A stretch of DNA of 64,000 bases, from NCBI GenBank assembly GCA_900169235.1, contig FWCC01000151.1, positions 124,001-188,000 on the forward strand, read 5' to 3'. The notes beneath the pieces were generated by a model, which was not told the DNA's origin, did no database searches, and saw only the letters and a list, made by a program, of their open reading frames with translations. Origin of the DNA: Zarea fungicola. Its lineage: Eukaryota; Ascomycota; Sordariomycetes; Hypocreales; Cordycipitaceae. The translations under genes were made by a program, and so were the position numbers. Positions 11,705 to 23,414 of the stretch are shown here, piece after piece. Every line of letters begins with the position of its first letter. Positions within the stretch are counted from its first letter, which is position 1.

Positions 11705-12435
11705 GCGTGAGTTTGAAGGGAGCCGCTAACAGTTCGGAAGGAATATTCGCATGCGTGGTGATGATGAAGGAAGCAACGTGGTAGGCGTAAGTGAGGGATT
11801 CACTGAGACTGACTAAGTTGGCTGTGAGGCGCCGAATCATGAGAGCTAAGCGCCGGTTGTGGCAAACTTATCAGTCACATGACACAAAGACGAAACTCAT
11901 CATGACGGTCAAATCCTTGCCAATGACAAAGGAAAAAGGCAAACAATTCTGCAGCGCAATATTCCTTTGGAAGCCCGGGCATACATGTTTGCGTTGTTGC
12001 CAAAGGCTGACCAATGCAACCCTTGTCGTTGGCATGGAGCAGCACCCTACTAAGTTAGGTCCTAACGCCGCTGTACATGTCTGACTTGCAGCGGCCAACC
12101 ACTGTACCACTACCTGTACTTTGTCTACCCGCCGCTGTGGCTCCCTGCCGCGTGAAATCATTCGCCTGCACATCCTTTTCCCTTGGCTATCTTTCATCAC
12201 AATAACAGGCCTCGTATCACAGTAAGCCGTATTGATTTCACCATGCATCATGTGGGCGCAAAAACCAGGCTGCAGGCCTGCCGTCCTAACCGCACTACCC
12301 CTCACAACGGCCATTAATCCTTGTTGGCTGGCCTTGACATGTAGCCAACCATCCTGCGACAAGGTGTCATGCTCTTCTTTGCGTCTCTATCGTTGGGGAT
12401 AATCAACTACTGGTACGGTATTTTCGGGTGAAAAC
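11705..12435. other. Divergent promoter region (kinase-like / NACHT)
   Basis: 731 bp between two divergent start codons. No coding frame here is convincing, and no clear TATA box stands out. It presumably carries both promoters. Confidence 0.5.
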
Positions 12436-15400
12436 ATGGAAAGTATAGCTACTGTTGGCTACGCAGCTCAGATCCTAGCCGCGCTGCGGGATGGTATTGC
12501 TGCCCACCAGCGCTCCTCGGCGCCGAAGCATGGTCTGTCCGAGCAGGACATGAAAGCGATTACACACAGGTTAAAAGCTAATGCATCACATCTCGAAATC
12601 AAAATTGTGTCTGAGATCTCACCCGAATCGCCCGTTGCTGCAATTGCCCATGATTCTGCCCGGGTCCTGAACGATATCGCAGTACAGGTTGCATCAATGC
12701 CTGTTGAAGGCCAGGCCAAGAAATCAATGCTAGGGCGATTCAAATTGACCAAGAAGCCGTCAAATACAGATCTACAGCGCATCACTGGCATGAAAATGCG
12801 CCTCGAGGAGCCCATCCTCCGACTAGACGAGCTCCTGTCCGAGGCTTTCGTGTAAGTTATCTGCACCAGACACCCCGAGCAGCGGCTGACGATTTGTAGA
12901 AAGGACGCTCAATACCTTCTCGGGGAGCTTGCTTCGCTAAACCTTGCAGATCCAGTGCAGATGAAGACTCTACAATCTGCTACCGCGTCAATGCGTGCTG
13001 CTCTGGACTATGAGACCAAGAGCTCCAACGCAGCCCAGGCGGCATTCCAATCAATCGCGCCGCAAACTGAAGCACTCATCTCCAAGCTCCAGCAAACTGC
13101 CGCTCTAAACGCCCTAAAATTTGCAAAAATACATGAAAGATTCGACAGCATCACAACCGCCGAGGCAAATACTTATGCCTGGCTTCTGCCTCAAGATGCT
13201 GAGGTCACGAACGGGGAGTTGACCCCTCCGCTCCGCCAACATCTTGTCCACGCCAAGAAGTCGTTTTTGGATTGGCTCAGGACCGGCTCTGGTTTCTTCT
13301 ACACCTCTGGTAAACCTGGCGCAGGGAAATCGACCCTAATGAAATTCATCTGCCGCCACCAGCTGTTTCACGATTGTGCGAGCCAGTGGGCAGGCGATGC
13401 CATCCTTGTCATCGGGCGCTTCTTCTTTTGGAAGCCCGGCCAGTCTGAGCAAAAGAGCATCAGTGGCATGCTTCGCGGTTTGCTTTACTCTATTCTGGAA
13501 ACACGACCGGATCTTACCTCCGTTGCTCTTCCCAAGTTCTGCGACAGCCTCGTCACCGACAAGCCACATAGAATTAACGATGCCGATGTACAGGGAGCCT
13601 TCCAAAACATGCTAGAGGCCTTTTCCAAGACTAAAAGCTATGCAATCATGCTTATCATTGACGGGCTCGACGAGTTTGATGGTAACCACAGTGAACTTCT
13701 GACACTGATGCAGTCATGGGTGGCGAGGTATCCTTCAACCATTAAAATCTGCGTTTCAAGCCGCGAGTATGGCATTTTCGAGGATTTTTTCAGAGACTAC
13801 CCCAAGTTTCGCCTCCACGAACTGACCAAAGATGACATGGCGCTCTTGATTGCATCACGTTTCAGCACCAGCAAGGCCTTTGCGAAGCTGCCTGGGCGAG
13901 ATCTCGAGAGCATCACACCCCTCATCACGGAAAGAGCTGAGGGTGTATTCCTCTGGGTCATTTTGGCCATTTCCGCCTTGGAAGATGGTATGGAAGCTGG
14001 CGACATCAAGACTGCCAAAGAGCTTGAAGGATGCGTCAAACGGTTCCCCTCGGAGCTGGACGACCTGCTTCTGCATCTGCACAAGTCCGTCAGCGAGTTC
14101 AACCGGCCATGGGCATACAAGGCTATTACTTTGACGCATTTTGCCCAGTTCAAAGTTGCTGGCCTTTTACAATCCGGCGAGGGCTACCCTGGCGTGGGAG
14201 TCATGGACTTTATGCTCCTCGATGAGGCGTCGTCGACATGGAACTTGACCATGTTTGCGCCGCGGTCCGACTCGAAAGGAACGGATGTCGAGGAGCGACT
14301 CGCGGCCGCCCGCAGAAAGGTGCTGTGCCGGCCCAAGGGCTTCCTCGCCGTGTCCAACTTGGCGCATGCGCGACACTGGCCTGCCAACGGTGCCGACAAG
14401 CTATACATTACGTTCACTCACCGGTCCATTGTCGAGTTCCTGAGCAGCGAGGGGGCATTGGGCCGCATGGCTACATACATGGTGGGCTTTGATCCGTTCT
14501 TTGCACTGGCCTCGACGGTCCTGGCGCTGCTCCGGTTTTCCCCGCCTGCAAACTACCCTCTGCTCAGGGATGGAGCGAGTCTGCCTCGGACGGACAATGT
14601 GGGACTAAGCAGTGTGCTTGCCGAATCGTTGATGCAGCGGATGGCGGAGCTGATTGAATGCGCAGCATCCCTTGGGAAGAGCGGCTCGTCGAGATTCTTG
14701 AGTATTCTGGACGCCATCGGGGATGCCATCAAGCGGCACTTGACCTTGCTCCTGCCTCTGCGGCGCATCCGCCTTTCTCCAGAGGACAACTCGCCTCATC
14801 AGATTCTTGTCAACCTGACGCTTGCCAACCACGTTTTTGAATACAGTGAGTGGAAGAGCAAGCAGCCCATGCAGAGCAGCAGCAAAAAGTACATGAACTC
14901 AAGCCTGTTTGGTGCATTTTGCAGTTTTCTTGATCGATGTCGCTCCAAGAAGCACAGAATGGTAAGTATCCGTGGTCTCGAGGGTGGCAAGCCAGTTCGG
15001 GTGGTAGAGGCGGCGCCGAGTACCACGGAGGCACCACCAGCCGAGCCCGCCGTGACGTTTGAGAGGCTTTTGCACGTACTAGACGAATTTTTCAAAAACG
15101 GTCTGGATCTCAATAAGACCTGGCATGAAGCCTGTCATGGGAGCACCACCACCACTATTGAGGCGGGCGGTACGTGGACATGCTGGGGGGCCATGCTCTG
15201 GGCCATGTCTCTAGGCGACATTCCGCACGAGGAGAAGCACGTGGCGTTATTGGAGGTGCTCCTTCGCCACGGGGCTGCCGCGGACATGGTGATGATCGCC
15301 ACAGAACCACAAGGGCCGTGGGAGACGGAAGAGCTCGAACCCGCGGCCGGCTGGTACCTCGTGACGCCGTTTGGGGCGGGCGATGCCGGGCCGAACGAGG

Positions 15401-15624
15401 GGACCCAAGGTGCACCGGTGAGCCTGGGCAGTGGTGGCAGTGGAGATGTAGTAGATCTGACAGGCAAAATGCTGCCGAAAGTACTCATGCATGAATCGTC
15501 GCCCATGATGCAGCGCGCAAAGGCGGAGCCAGGCTGGAGGCTGACTCTGCGTGACCTGGTGGCGCTGAAATTCGGCGATGATGCTGCGGCGGTGGAGGAG
15601 CTTTTGAATAGTGCAAAAATATAA
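12436..15624 (+). CDS. NACHT-domain NTPase of the fungal NLR (STAND) type, no C-terminal repeats
   Basis: 1046 residues in two exons: 12436-12851 and 12900-15624. The intron is 12852-12899 with donor GTAAGT. Residues 1 to ~250 are a helical N-terminal region of the kind fungal NLR proteins use as effector or adaptor; I could not match it to HeLo, PFD or lipase types. The NACHT domain follows, with Walker A GKPGAGKST at about 276-284 and Walker B IIDGLDEFDG at about 391-400. CVSSRE then serves as sensor-type motif. The region after NACHT includes YITFTHRSIVEFLSS, a conserved element seen after NACHT in many fungal proteins. The C-terminus has no ankyrin, WD40 or TPR repeats, unlike most NLRs, yet it ends naturally. 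In fungi such proteins are linked to heterokaryon incompatibility and non-self recognition; a role here is inference. Confidence 0.9.
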
Positions 15625-15654
15625 ATGAAATCAATAGACGTGAATATAGACTTG

Positions 15655-15660
15655 AATAAA
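15655..15660 (+). terminator. Poly(A) signal AATAAA of the NACHT gene
   Basis: AATAAA 31 bases after the NACHT stop codon. Confidence 0.5.
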
Positions 15661-16956
15661 ATGCATGGCTTTTTTAATGAATTGTACATGAAAGCTGTTC
15701 AAGGCTAATTCAGTGTATCTTGTCGTGCACATTGGTGTTGGTTGACTTACACGACACAAAAGGAACAACACATTAATAAAAGCCACTTTGACGTTTGTGT
15801 TCCATCACGTCACAGTAACGTACTCGCTCGCTTTTTTCCATTTTCTTTTTCTTTTTCTCTCAGCCGCAAATTCAACAAAAATAATTACCCTAAAAAGTAA
15901 TAATTAAGAATCCGGCTGCAAGCAAGCCTTAGACATTGTCTCTCAACGCTTTTGCCATTTTCACTCCAACTAGTGAGGCGTACTCTAAACCCTGAGCCTT
16001 ACCTGCCTAGAGCACAACAATACATGAAAAGTCTCCGTGTCACTGCGTCATCCTTGCTTCCCTGGGTGGTATTTTCCTTACGTACTCTATATTTAGGTTT
16101 GAGAAATGTCGCCGACTATGGACGGTGCTACTCTTTTGATGGCCCGTGTAAGTTTTAGTAAGCAAGAAAAGCCTACTTGCTGTTTTACGAGACGTAATAA
16201 GAGTCTCACGCCATGGGGCAGACATGTCCCGCGCCCCAGCCGCACTCGGCATGATCCGCGCTCACCGAATAAAACGAAACACTTGCGGTCAAGTCAGGTG
16301 GACATGCAAGATATGATTATAATTCCTTTTTTGGTAGGAAAAGGCTGAGACATTTGAAAAACTACTTGGCAATAGCCGTTCTTTTCTTGCTGTTCTGTGA
16401 ATAGCAATGTTTAAGCATCACCGGCTGGCTGAAATTCTTGCCAAAGTGCCTTGCTGCCGCCGTTCAAGAGGCGTCCCCGTTTGAATAATGAACCCCATTT
16501 TAAACGTTAAACAGCACAAATAGAGCATTACAATCCCACTGGCTCGTTACACAACACGGTGTACATGGCCGGCCGCCTCATCAATAAGGTTTAGTTTAAC
16601 CATGTGTCGGTCGGTCTGCCGGTTGCAACGCGGTGGAGGCGCAGCCTGTAAACTAGCAAGCCTTGTTCTTATTTTACCAGTAACTAGTTGGTTGACTAGA
16701 TGCAATAGCCGCAAGAATGGGGCTATTTTCGGGCGAGGCTGGCCACGCTGGACGGGCTGTGTGGAACAAGGCTGAGATGTCTTGTTCAGTCAGCTTATTA
16801 AACGCCACCACCATCAAGCAGACTAACAGTAATGATGCCTGTTTAGGAAATTGCCCTCCAAGATTTGTTGTTGAGGCAAGGCATATTAGCTTTTGTGGCT
16901 TTGGGCATTGAGAAATATACAGATACGAGATGCGTATAGATCAAAGGCAAGTCATC
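15661..16956. other. Intergenic, AT-richer, no gene seen
   Basis: Spacer between the NACHT gene and the small secreted protein. It includes a pyrimidine run (CTTTTT units near 15835-15865). Nothing coding is supported. Confidence 0.5.
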
Positions 16957-16964
16957 TATATAAA
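16957..16964 (+). promoter_or_regulatory. TATA box of the secreted-protein gene
   Basis: TATATAAA lies 142 bp before the ATG at 17106. It is followed by a C/A-rich leader full of CATCA and ACAA elements, as in strongly expressed fungal genes. Confidence 0.6.
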
Positions 16965-17105
16965 CAGCCGTTGCATCCCGACTTGATCAAACAATTCTTC
17001 TACATCATCAATCACACATTTACCATACAATACAGTACAAAGTACAAAGTACATCTTTCAATCACAAGACTTTCAACTCCACAAACAACAACAACATCCA
17101 TCAAA

Positions 17106-17483
17106 ATGCTTTCCACCATTGCCCTCTCCCTCCTCGCCCTCTCCGCCTCCGTCTCTGCCACCCCCGTGGCAAAGAGCGTGCAGGTGCAGTTCGCCAACGA
17201 CTTCTCGGGCGCCAACGGCAACGCGCGCATCCCGCTCGACGGCACCCCCGTCGTCCTGGGCCAGGCCTACGGCGCCACCAACCTCGAAAAGGACGGCACC
17301 CTGTTCGTCACGAGCCTGCAGTTCACCGCCGACTTTGCCAATGTCGCCTGCGACGTGACCAAGACGGACATCGGCAAGATTGTGGCCAGCATCGCCAACC
17401 CCAAGCAGGACTTTCAGCGCTTCTCCCAGAAGCCCCTTGATTGGCAAAAGGGATTCACCATTAGCTGCCACGTTGCCAAGTAA
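17106..17483 (+). CDS. Small secreted protein
   Basis: Intronless gene for 125 residues with no recognised family. The first ~19 residues (MLSTIALSLLALSASVSA) are a clear signal peptide with cleavage expected near SVSA-TPVA. The mature ~106 residues contain only two cysteines (VACDV and ISCHV), which could form a single disulfide. The mature chain is otherwise a mix of short hydrophobic strands and turns without repeats, plausibly a small beta protein. The start is supported by a TATA box, a long CA-rich leader and the context ATCAAAATG. Codon use is strongly GC-ending, in keeping with good expression. It could be an effector-type or cell-wall protein; nothing in the sequence fixes a function. 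Confidence 0.88.
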   Translation: MLSTIALSLLALSASVSATPVAKSVQVQFANDFSGANGNARIPLDGTPVVLGQAYGATNLEKDGTLFVTSLQFTADFANVACDVTKTDIGKIVASIANPKQDFQRFSQKPLDWQKGFTISCHVAK

Positions 17484-18467
17484 ACTTGATTTCCTTTTCT
17501 TCCACTAGTAGAAGGATAATTTGGGACTGTTTTAGAGGGAAGGTTTATAAGACGAGTACATTTCTTTGGGATATTTTACAGCTTGCATATATTGGATTTG
17601 GGATTTAATGGACAGACATTTGGGGCATTAGAGTATATTTTCAACATAATCCTTTTAAAGATTTATCAATTTTATTTTATGATTTAAAACATTGTTCTTC
17701 GTTTGTGAGATTTGTTTCTGTGCACGTACTGTTAGTACTAAACATGACCTGACACCCTCTCTTGTAAAACGTACCCGACCTCAAGGAACAGTACGAGAGC
17801 GAAATCTATCAATTGCTACTTTCCCTCTTTGGCTGTCAATCTGCCAACAAGAAATCCTGGAGTCTTGATGAGTAGGAGTCTGTATCTGGCTAGTAGTGTA
17901 GCTGGCGACTTGTAAAAACTGAAATTCATGAGTATAGGTTAGCTCAAGATCCTGCGCCGAAGTGGCTAACCCCAAGGCACCAGCAGTGTTTGTGATGCGT
18001 TGAACATAGTCCGATTGGGTAGAAGACGAGTGTCGCAGGAGATAGCACGAGCCGAGGACTGCTGTTGTCAAACAAATTCATGTCTTATGCATGATCACTC
18101 CTCAACATCAACACCTTCACTTTAAATATTCAGATTCTCCATACGCATTCGCATACTTCACAATGTCACATCATACATCATACATCGAAATAATATCTTT
18201 TCATTTCGAAGAAAAAAGTAAACTTCTCGCACACTCTAATCTGAAACGAGTTATTGTACAAAAAGGGCATCTAACTTGATGGTTTTCATTAGAGTAACGC
18301 AGTACAAAAAAACAAAAGAGAACACAACACCGGAAAAGTAGAGGGAAAACAAAAGGCTGACCCAAAAAAGATAGATATAAGATGTGGTTTCTTTTTCACC
18401 AGCCATCCCTTTTCCCTCCTCTTCTTCAACATCAATCCACTACTACCTTCTCAGCGGAGAAAGTCAT
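17484..18467. other. Convergent intergenic region
   Basis: Between the secreted-protein stop and the PDH E1 alpha stop. It is AT-rich with only short frames. It holds both 3' ends and no recognised gene. Confidence 0.5.
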
Positions 18468-20102
18468 TTATTTAAAGTAGTAGTTCTCGTCGTTGGTACG
18501 GCCACGAATGTACTGGGGCTCGGAGCCAGGGGCGTAAATGTCCTCAAACAGAATCTGGGGAGTGGCTTCGGGTACGGCCATGTCCTCGGCAATGGCGACC
18601 TCGGCGGCGACGTGGCTGCGGGCCTCCTTGTCAATCTTCTTGAGCTCGTCCTCGGTGGTGACCTCCCAGTCGAGAATCTTTTGCTTGAGGCCGGCAATGG
18701 GGTCGTTGGTGGAGCGCATGCGCTGAATCTCCTCGCGGGTGCGGTAGGTCGTGCCGGGGTCCGACATGGAGTGACCTCCGTAGCGGTAGGTGACGTATTC
18801 GAGGACCATGGGGCCCTTGCCGGCCGAGGTCCACTCCTTGCCATACTTGACGGCGGCCTTGACGGCCAGGACGTCCATGCCGTTGACCTTGAGACCGGGA
18901 ATGTACTGTCCGCGCTTGTAGTAGTCGGTCAAGGCGGAGGAGCGGGCGGCAGAGGTACCCATACCGTACTTGTTGTCTGCGGATGCAATTAGTATAAATT
19001 TCATTTTACGGCAAGATTACAAGAAAAAAACGTACTCTCGCAGCCAAAGAGGGCGGGGAGGTTCCAGAGCTTGGCCATGTTGAAAGCCTCAAAGACCTGA
19101 CCCTGGTTGCTGGCACCGTCACCGTAGAGAATGACGGAGGCGTTCTTGTTGCCGTTGTACTTGTGGGCAAAGGCCAGACCGGCACCGACGGGGACCTGGG
19201 CGCCGACAATGCCGTTGCCGCCGTAGAAGCCCTTGGAGAACATGTGCATGGAGCCACCCTTGCCGTAGGCAATGCCTTCACGGCGGCCCAGGAGCTCGCC
19301 GATGATGGAGCGGACGGTGCCGCCGCGCATCAGGGCGAAGCCGTGGCAGCGGTAGGCGGTGATGATGTCGTCCTCCTTGGTGAGGGCGTGCTCGATGCCG
19401 GTGGCGACGGCCTCCTGGCCGGTGGACAGGTGGCAGAATCCACGAATCTTCTTTTCCTTGTACAGACGGTCGGCGGCCATTTCCATTTGTCTGAAATGCT
19501 CAATTAGCCTCAGTTTGGCGTCATCCGTAGCTGCCAGCGCTCGTGGGGTGCAATCCATGCATGGATGCTTTCTCGAGGTGCGGCCATGTGTTTCGCTTGT
19601 TCATACCTGATGCTGACCATGTCGTAGTACATCTGCTTCAGTTCCTTCTTGGTCACCTCGATGGTGTAGGAAGGGGGGTCGAGCTCGTACGTCTCGAAGC
19701 TCTCATCGGAGAGGTTGACGAGGAAGTGCTCATCGTCAGACTATTTGAGCAGACAATTGCGCGTTAGTAATTGATGTTTTCCATCCCAATTGAAGCGTTA
19801 TATGTCTCATCAACGATCCATGCTGACAGGTGTGGTGAGCATTATAGCCCCCCAATCCCGATATTTGCCGCTCCTTGATCGAATCAATGCCCACAGAACG
19901 GCCCTCCCATTGTCGAATAGGCATCGGAAAAAATTGCAGAAACCAGAAGCAGGCTTACCTGAGGAACAGTCGTGCTCAGCGAAGCAGAGGCGGCATCGGT
20001 GGTGACGGAGCGAGCGGCAGAGACAGCGCCCAGACGAACAGGAGCGACGGCGGCAGCCCGGCGAAGCGCCACGCGGGGGGCGGAAAGAGCTCTGGAAAAC
20101 AT
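18468..20102 (-). CDS. PDA1: Pyruvate dehydrogenase E1 component, alpha subunit
   Basis: Mitochondrial thiamine-diphosphate enzyme that decarboxylates pyruvate and passes the acetyl group to the lipoyl E2 of the PDH complex. Four exons (20102-19959, 19740-19607, 19490-19036, 18976-18468) give 413 residues, the normal size. Residues 1-35 (MFSRALSAPRVALRRAAAV...) are Arg/Ala-rich without acids, a mitochondrial presequence. The thiamine-diphosphate motif starts at GDGASNQGQ (residues 216-218 for GDG) and ends in NN, with the CENN junction split by the last intron. The regulatory loop RYGGHSMSDPGTTYR carries the serine that PDH kinase phosphorylates in other eukaryotes, implying phospho-control here. 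Introns are 218, 116 and 59 bp. The E1 beta partner is not in the window. The call is secure. Confidence 0.97.
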
Positions 20103-21114
20103 CGTTTCAAGCAAACAAGCCGGCAAATGACTTGAGGAGAAAAACGATGCTGTAGAGATGAGGAGGGGAATTGGAGGGATTGGTTGAGGGGGTTTGCAGT
20201 GGAAGGAAAAGGTGCAGCAAATCCTCTCGCCGGACAGCTTAGGAAATTTCGCGCTGGTTGAGCGTTGAGAGCTCTAGGCCTTGTTGGCTGTCTAACGGGA
20301 AGGGGACTAGCGCTCTCCTCACGTGAGGACGGCGTTCGCTGCTTGGCAGCAATTCGCAGCGTTTGCCCAGCAAAAAAAACTCCCCTGACCCTCCGGTAGG
20401 CTCCGGGCGCCAGAAGGCCAAACCCGCTTGCGATATTCGTCCGATAACAGGCCGCGATTAGGAGAGATATGGGGCCTTGTTATTATGTAAGAATGCTTAT
20501 CTACTTGCTACTTTACATACCCATGCGGGTCCTTGGATGGGTGGTGGGAACGTGGTCATCCATCAATTCATAGACATCAAATAGATGTAAAGACAAGCTC
20601 ATGTTAAAACTGCCAGTAGAATGGCCGTGATTCTATTCATAAACTACATGGCCTGCTATGCTAATTGTTGTGCTGCACGATGCAGTCAAGTAAACTGGTA
20701 TCGCTAGAGTCAAAAATATAAGATTCGGGCGCCTAGTTATGCCTGTCCAACGTTTCCTTGGCCCAAATGCAAGCGTATTTCCCTAAAATGATTTCTTCAT
20801 GTAAAAGCAACGCCGATATCATGAGCGTCTTGAAAAAAATAACCACCGCCCTGGTCTATGTTCTCGGTTCATTCCCAAATTATACACAACTCACACATTC
20901 TGTGCCTGATTCAAGTAAAAAAAGTTTTCACCAACAGCACAGACAGCAAAATAATAGGTCCAGCCTCGCAATATGCCGTCATTCATGACTGAAGCGACAC
21001 AGGGTGCAAGCCGTCTGCCCACAAGCTCATTGAGCCTTTTTCTTCTTCTTTCATTTTCGTTATTTGTTAGATGCGGATTGTGTTGTACAGCGCTGCTGTG
21101 AGACATCTAGCCCA
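20103..21114. other. Upstream region of PDH E1 alpha / downstream of F-box gene
   Basis: About 1 kb in a head-to-tail arrangement of two minus-strand genes. It should hold the PDH promoter. No gene or strong motif seen. Confidence 0.5.
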
Positions 21115-23414
21115 TCAGCAGTTGGTGCTGGACTGAGTGGGCGCTCCAGCGTCTGGCACTGCAGCCGAGGAAGGACCTGCATCGTCCATGTCGACATCCT
21201 GGCTCAGCGAGGCTCGGCTGGAGCCTCCAGTTGCAGAGTCGTTGTCGCGATACCCAAAGCCCATGGCGCTAAGAGGACGATGGGGATCATCTTCAAGGGC
21301 GCGGTGATGAAGGGACATTGGTCTGTCATGGAGCATCTCTTCGGGTGGAGCAAAAGACCAAACCTAGACATGCAAATTAGCAAACGTCTTACAAAAGCGA
21401 GCTGAAAAAACTCACCTCCATTACGGTGCGGCCGTTGCGCAAAGCCATGGCAACACACTTTTCCTCTTCAAAGGCAACACGCCAGACGGCATCGCCCTGT
21501 GAAATAAGCTCGCGTACGAGGTGACCAGTCTTGAGGTCCCAAATCTTGACACGACCGTCGCTACCGCCGCTGACGACGCGGGTATCATCAAACTGCAAGC
21601 TGGTCACGCTATTGTCATGCGCAGCCAACCTGTGAATGGGGCACATTCTTTCCAGCGACCAGACTCGGACGGAGCCGTCGGAGCCGCCGGTAACGAGTGT
21701 ATCTCCTCGCATTTGTAGCTGGCCGACCAGCGAGGTGTGTCCTTGCAAAATGGCAAGACATTCGCTGCATTTCACACCTGTTAGTATTATACAGACAGGG
21801 AAGCAGAGAGCGCATTAAAAACTTACCCAGATCTAGGATCCCACACGCGAACGTTGGTATCCAGACTGCCCGTCACCACTCGTTTACCGTCGAAAGCAAT
21901 GGCGTAAATCTGACTAAAGTGGCCCTGCAGGGTCTGCAGGCAGCGCCCCTCTGAGATGCTCCAAACGCGGGCAAATGTATCGTAGCTACCGGATACAACA
22001 ATGTCCCCCTTGATCTCGAGACAACGGACGCTGGACTGGTGGCCCAAGAGTACATTACGGCACAGGCCGGTTCTAATGTCCCATATTCGGAGCGTAGTAT
22101 CGCGCGAGCCGGATATGGCTGTATTTTCGTCGGCCATTTTTAGACAACGAACAGTCGAGGTATGTCCTCGAAGTGTGTGCATGCAGGCACTGTTAAAAAA
22201 AAGAAATTAGTTTTCATGACCTGTTGTGGTTCATAGTTGTCAAATCTTACCCAGTCTTGAGGTCCCACACACGGACGTCTCTATCACATCCACCGCTCAC
22301 CATGGTGTCGCCCCAGGGCACCATGGCCCAGACGCCCATGACATGGCCTTGGAGGGTGCGCTGTGAGTTGCCTTGAGTGTCAAAGACATGAATCTTGGCA
22401 TTATCAAGAGCGACAATGATGTATTTGGAGGTGAGGTGCAGGCTGGTGACGACACCGCCTTCTTGGGTAATGTTCTTGACGGTGCTGGTGCCGCCGGAAC
22501 GCCAGGCGGCTTCGACAAGATACCTCTGTTTGAAGTGTGATTTGTAGGTTCGAATCTTGGGGCGTGCAGGGCTGCCATCCATGCTGCGTGAACCGCCATG
22601 ATGGGCCATGAGGGGCATGGCACCGGGAAAGCTGCTGGCCATGTCGGAATCCGATAATGGTAGTTGGGTGATGGGTCGGGTTGGGATGGCTGTAGGAGCA
22701 TAGACTTCGGAGAGTCGTCTGCCGTAATCGTGCTTGACGCAGAGGTTCTTCCACGTCATGTCGTCACTGAGTAGATCTCGCCATCTTTTGGAGACTTGGG
22801 AGGCGCGGGCCAATACTTTTGGGTCATCGATGAAGGATAATATCTGGGGAGGCAGGTTAGCGTGTGTGCTAGTGTGTGTGGTGTGTGTGTATGACGGAAA
22901 AGAAGGTCCCAGCACCATGGTTGAGTGCTTGCTTTGCTTTGCTTACTCTTAGACACAGCTCGTCTGGGAGACTGGTGAATGGATCCTTCTTGAGGAGGGG
23001 GCTGACAAATTGATGGACAAAGCTCAGCTGTTGACTTGTGCAGAGATTCAGCAGGTCTGCCAGAACTCTTGTTCGTTGGGGGCCGGAGCAGTTTTTAAAG
23101 TGTTGTCGGACCTTGGCGAGGAAGAAATCCTCGTCGTCGGCGGCATCGCTCCAGTCGGGCTGGTAATGTGAAGGACCTGGTGATGCAGCCGGGGTCGGCG
23201 GCGGCGGCGGCGAACCGGTGAGCTGCTGATCAAAGTCGGCAGCAGGGGTGGACATGCTAGGCGTGGGAGGGCCTTTTAGCTGCCGTGGTTGCTTGGGCAT
23301 CTTTTCTTCTGTGTGCTGCTCCATGTCGGCATCTGCTCTGCTGAGCATCAACTCCTCGGTCAAGATGCTGCCTCTCCTCTCGGAGAAGCCGACAGGTTTC
23401 TTGTAGGAGGACAT
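21115..23414 (-). CDS. F-box and WD40-repeat protein, SCF ubiquitin ligase substrate receptor (Cdc4-like)
   Basis: Substrate-recognition subunit of an SCF ubiquitin ligase. Five exons (23414-22947, 22843-22251, 22189-21827, 21764-21416, 21363-21115) give 673 residues with consistent phases. The N-terminal ~140 residues are Pro/Ser-rich and disordered. The F-box reads TSLPDELCLR, then ILSFIDDPKVLARASQVSKRW, and is interrupted by the first intron. At least seven WD40 blades follow, recognisable from repeated GH...V...L and W-D/W-S motifs such as VSGGCDRDVRVWDLKTG, ISGSRDTTLRIWDIRTG and VTGSLDTNVRVWDPRSG. The arrangement F-box, linker, then the phosphodegron-binding propeller is that of Cdc4/Pop1/FBXW7. 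Other fungal F-box/WD40 proteins (Met30/SCON-2, FWD-1) are the alternatives. A tree of the propeller would decide. Confidence 0.93.

Noticed and set aside
17781..18071. 96-codon minus-strand frame
   Set aside because: No start context, no conserved motif and no codon bias, in a convergent 3' region.
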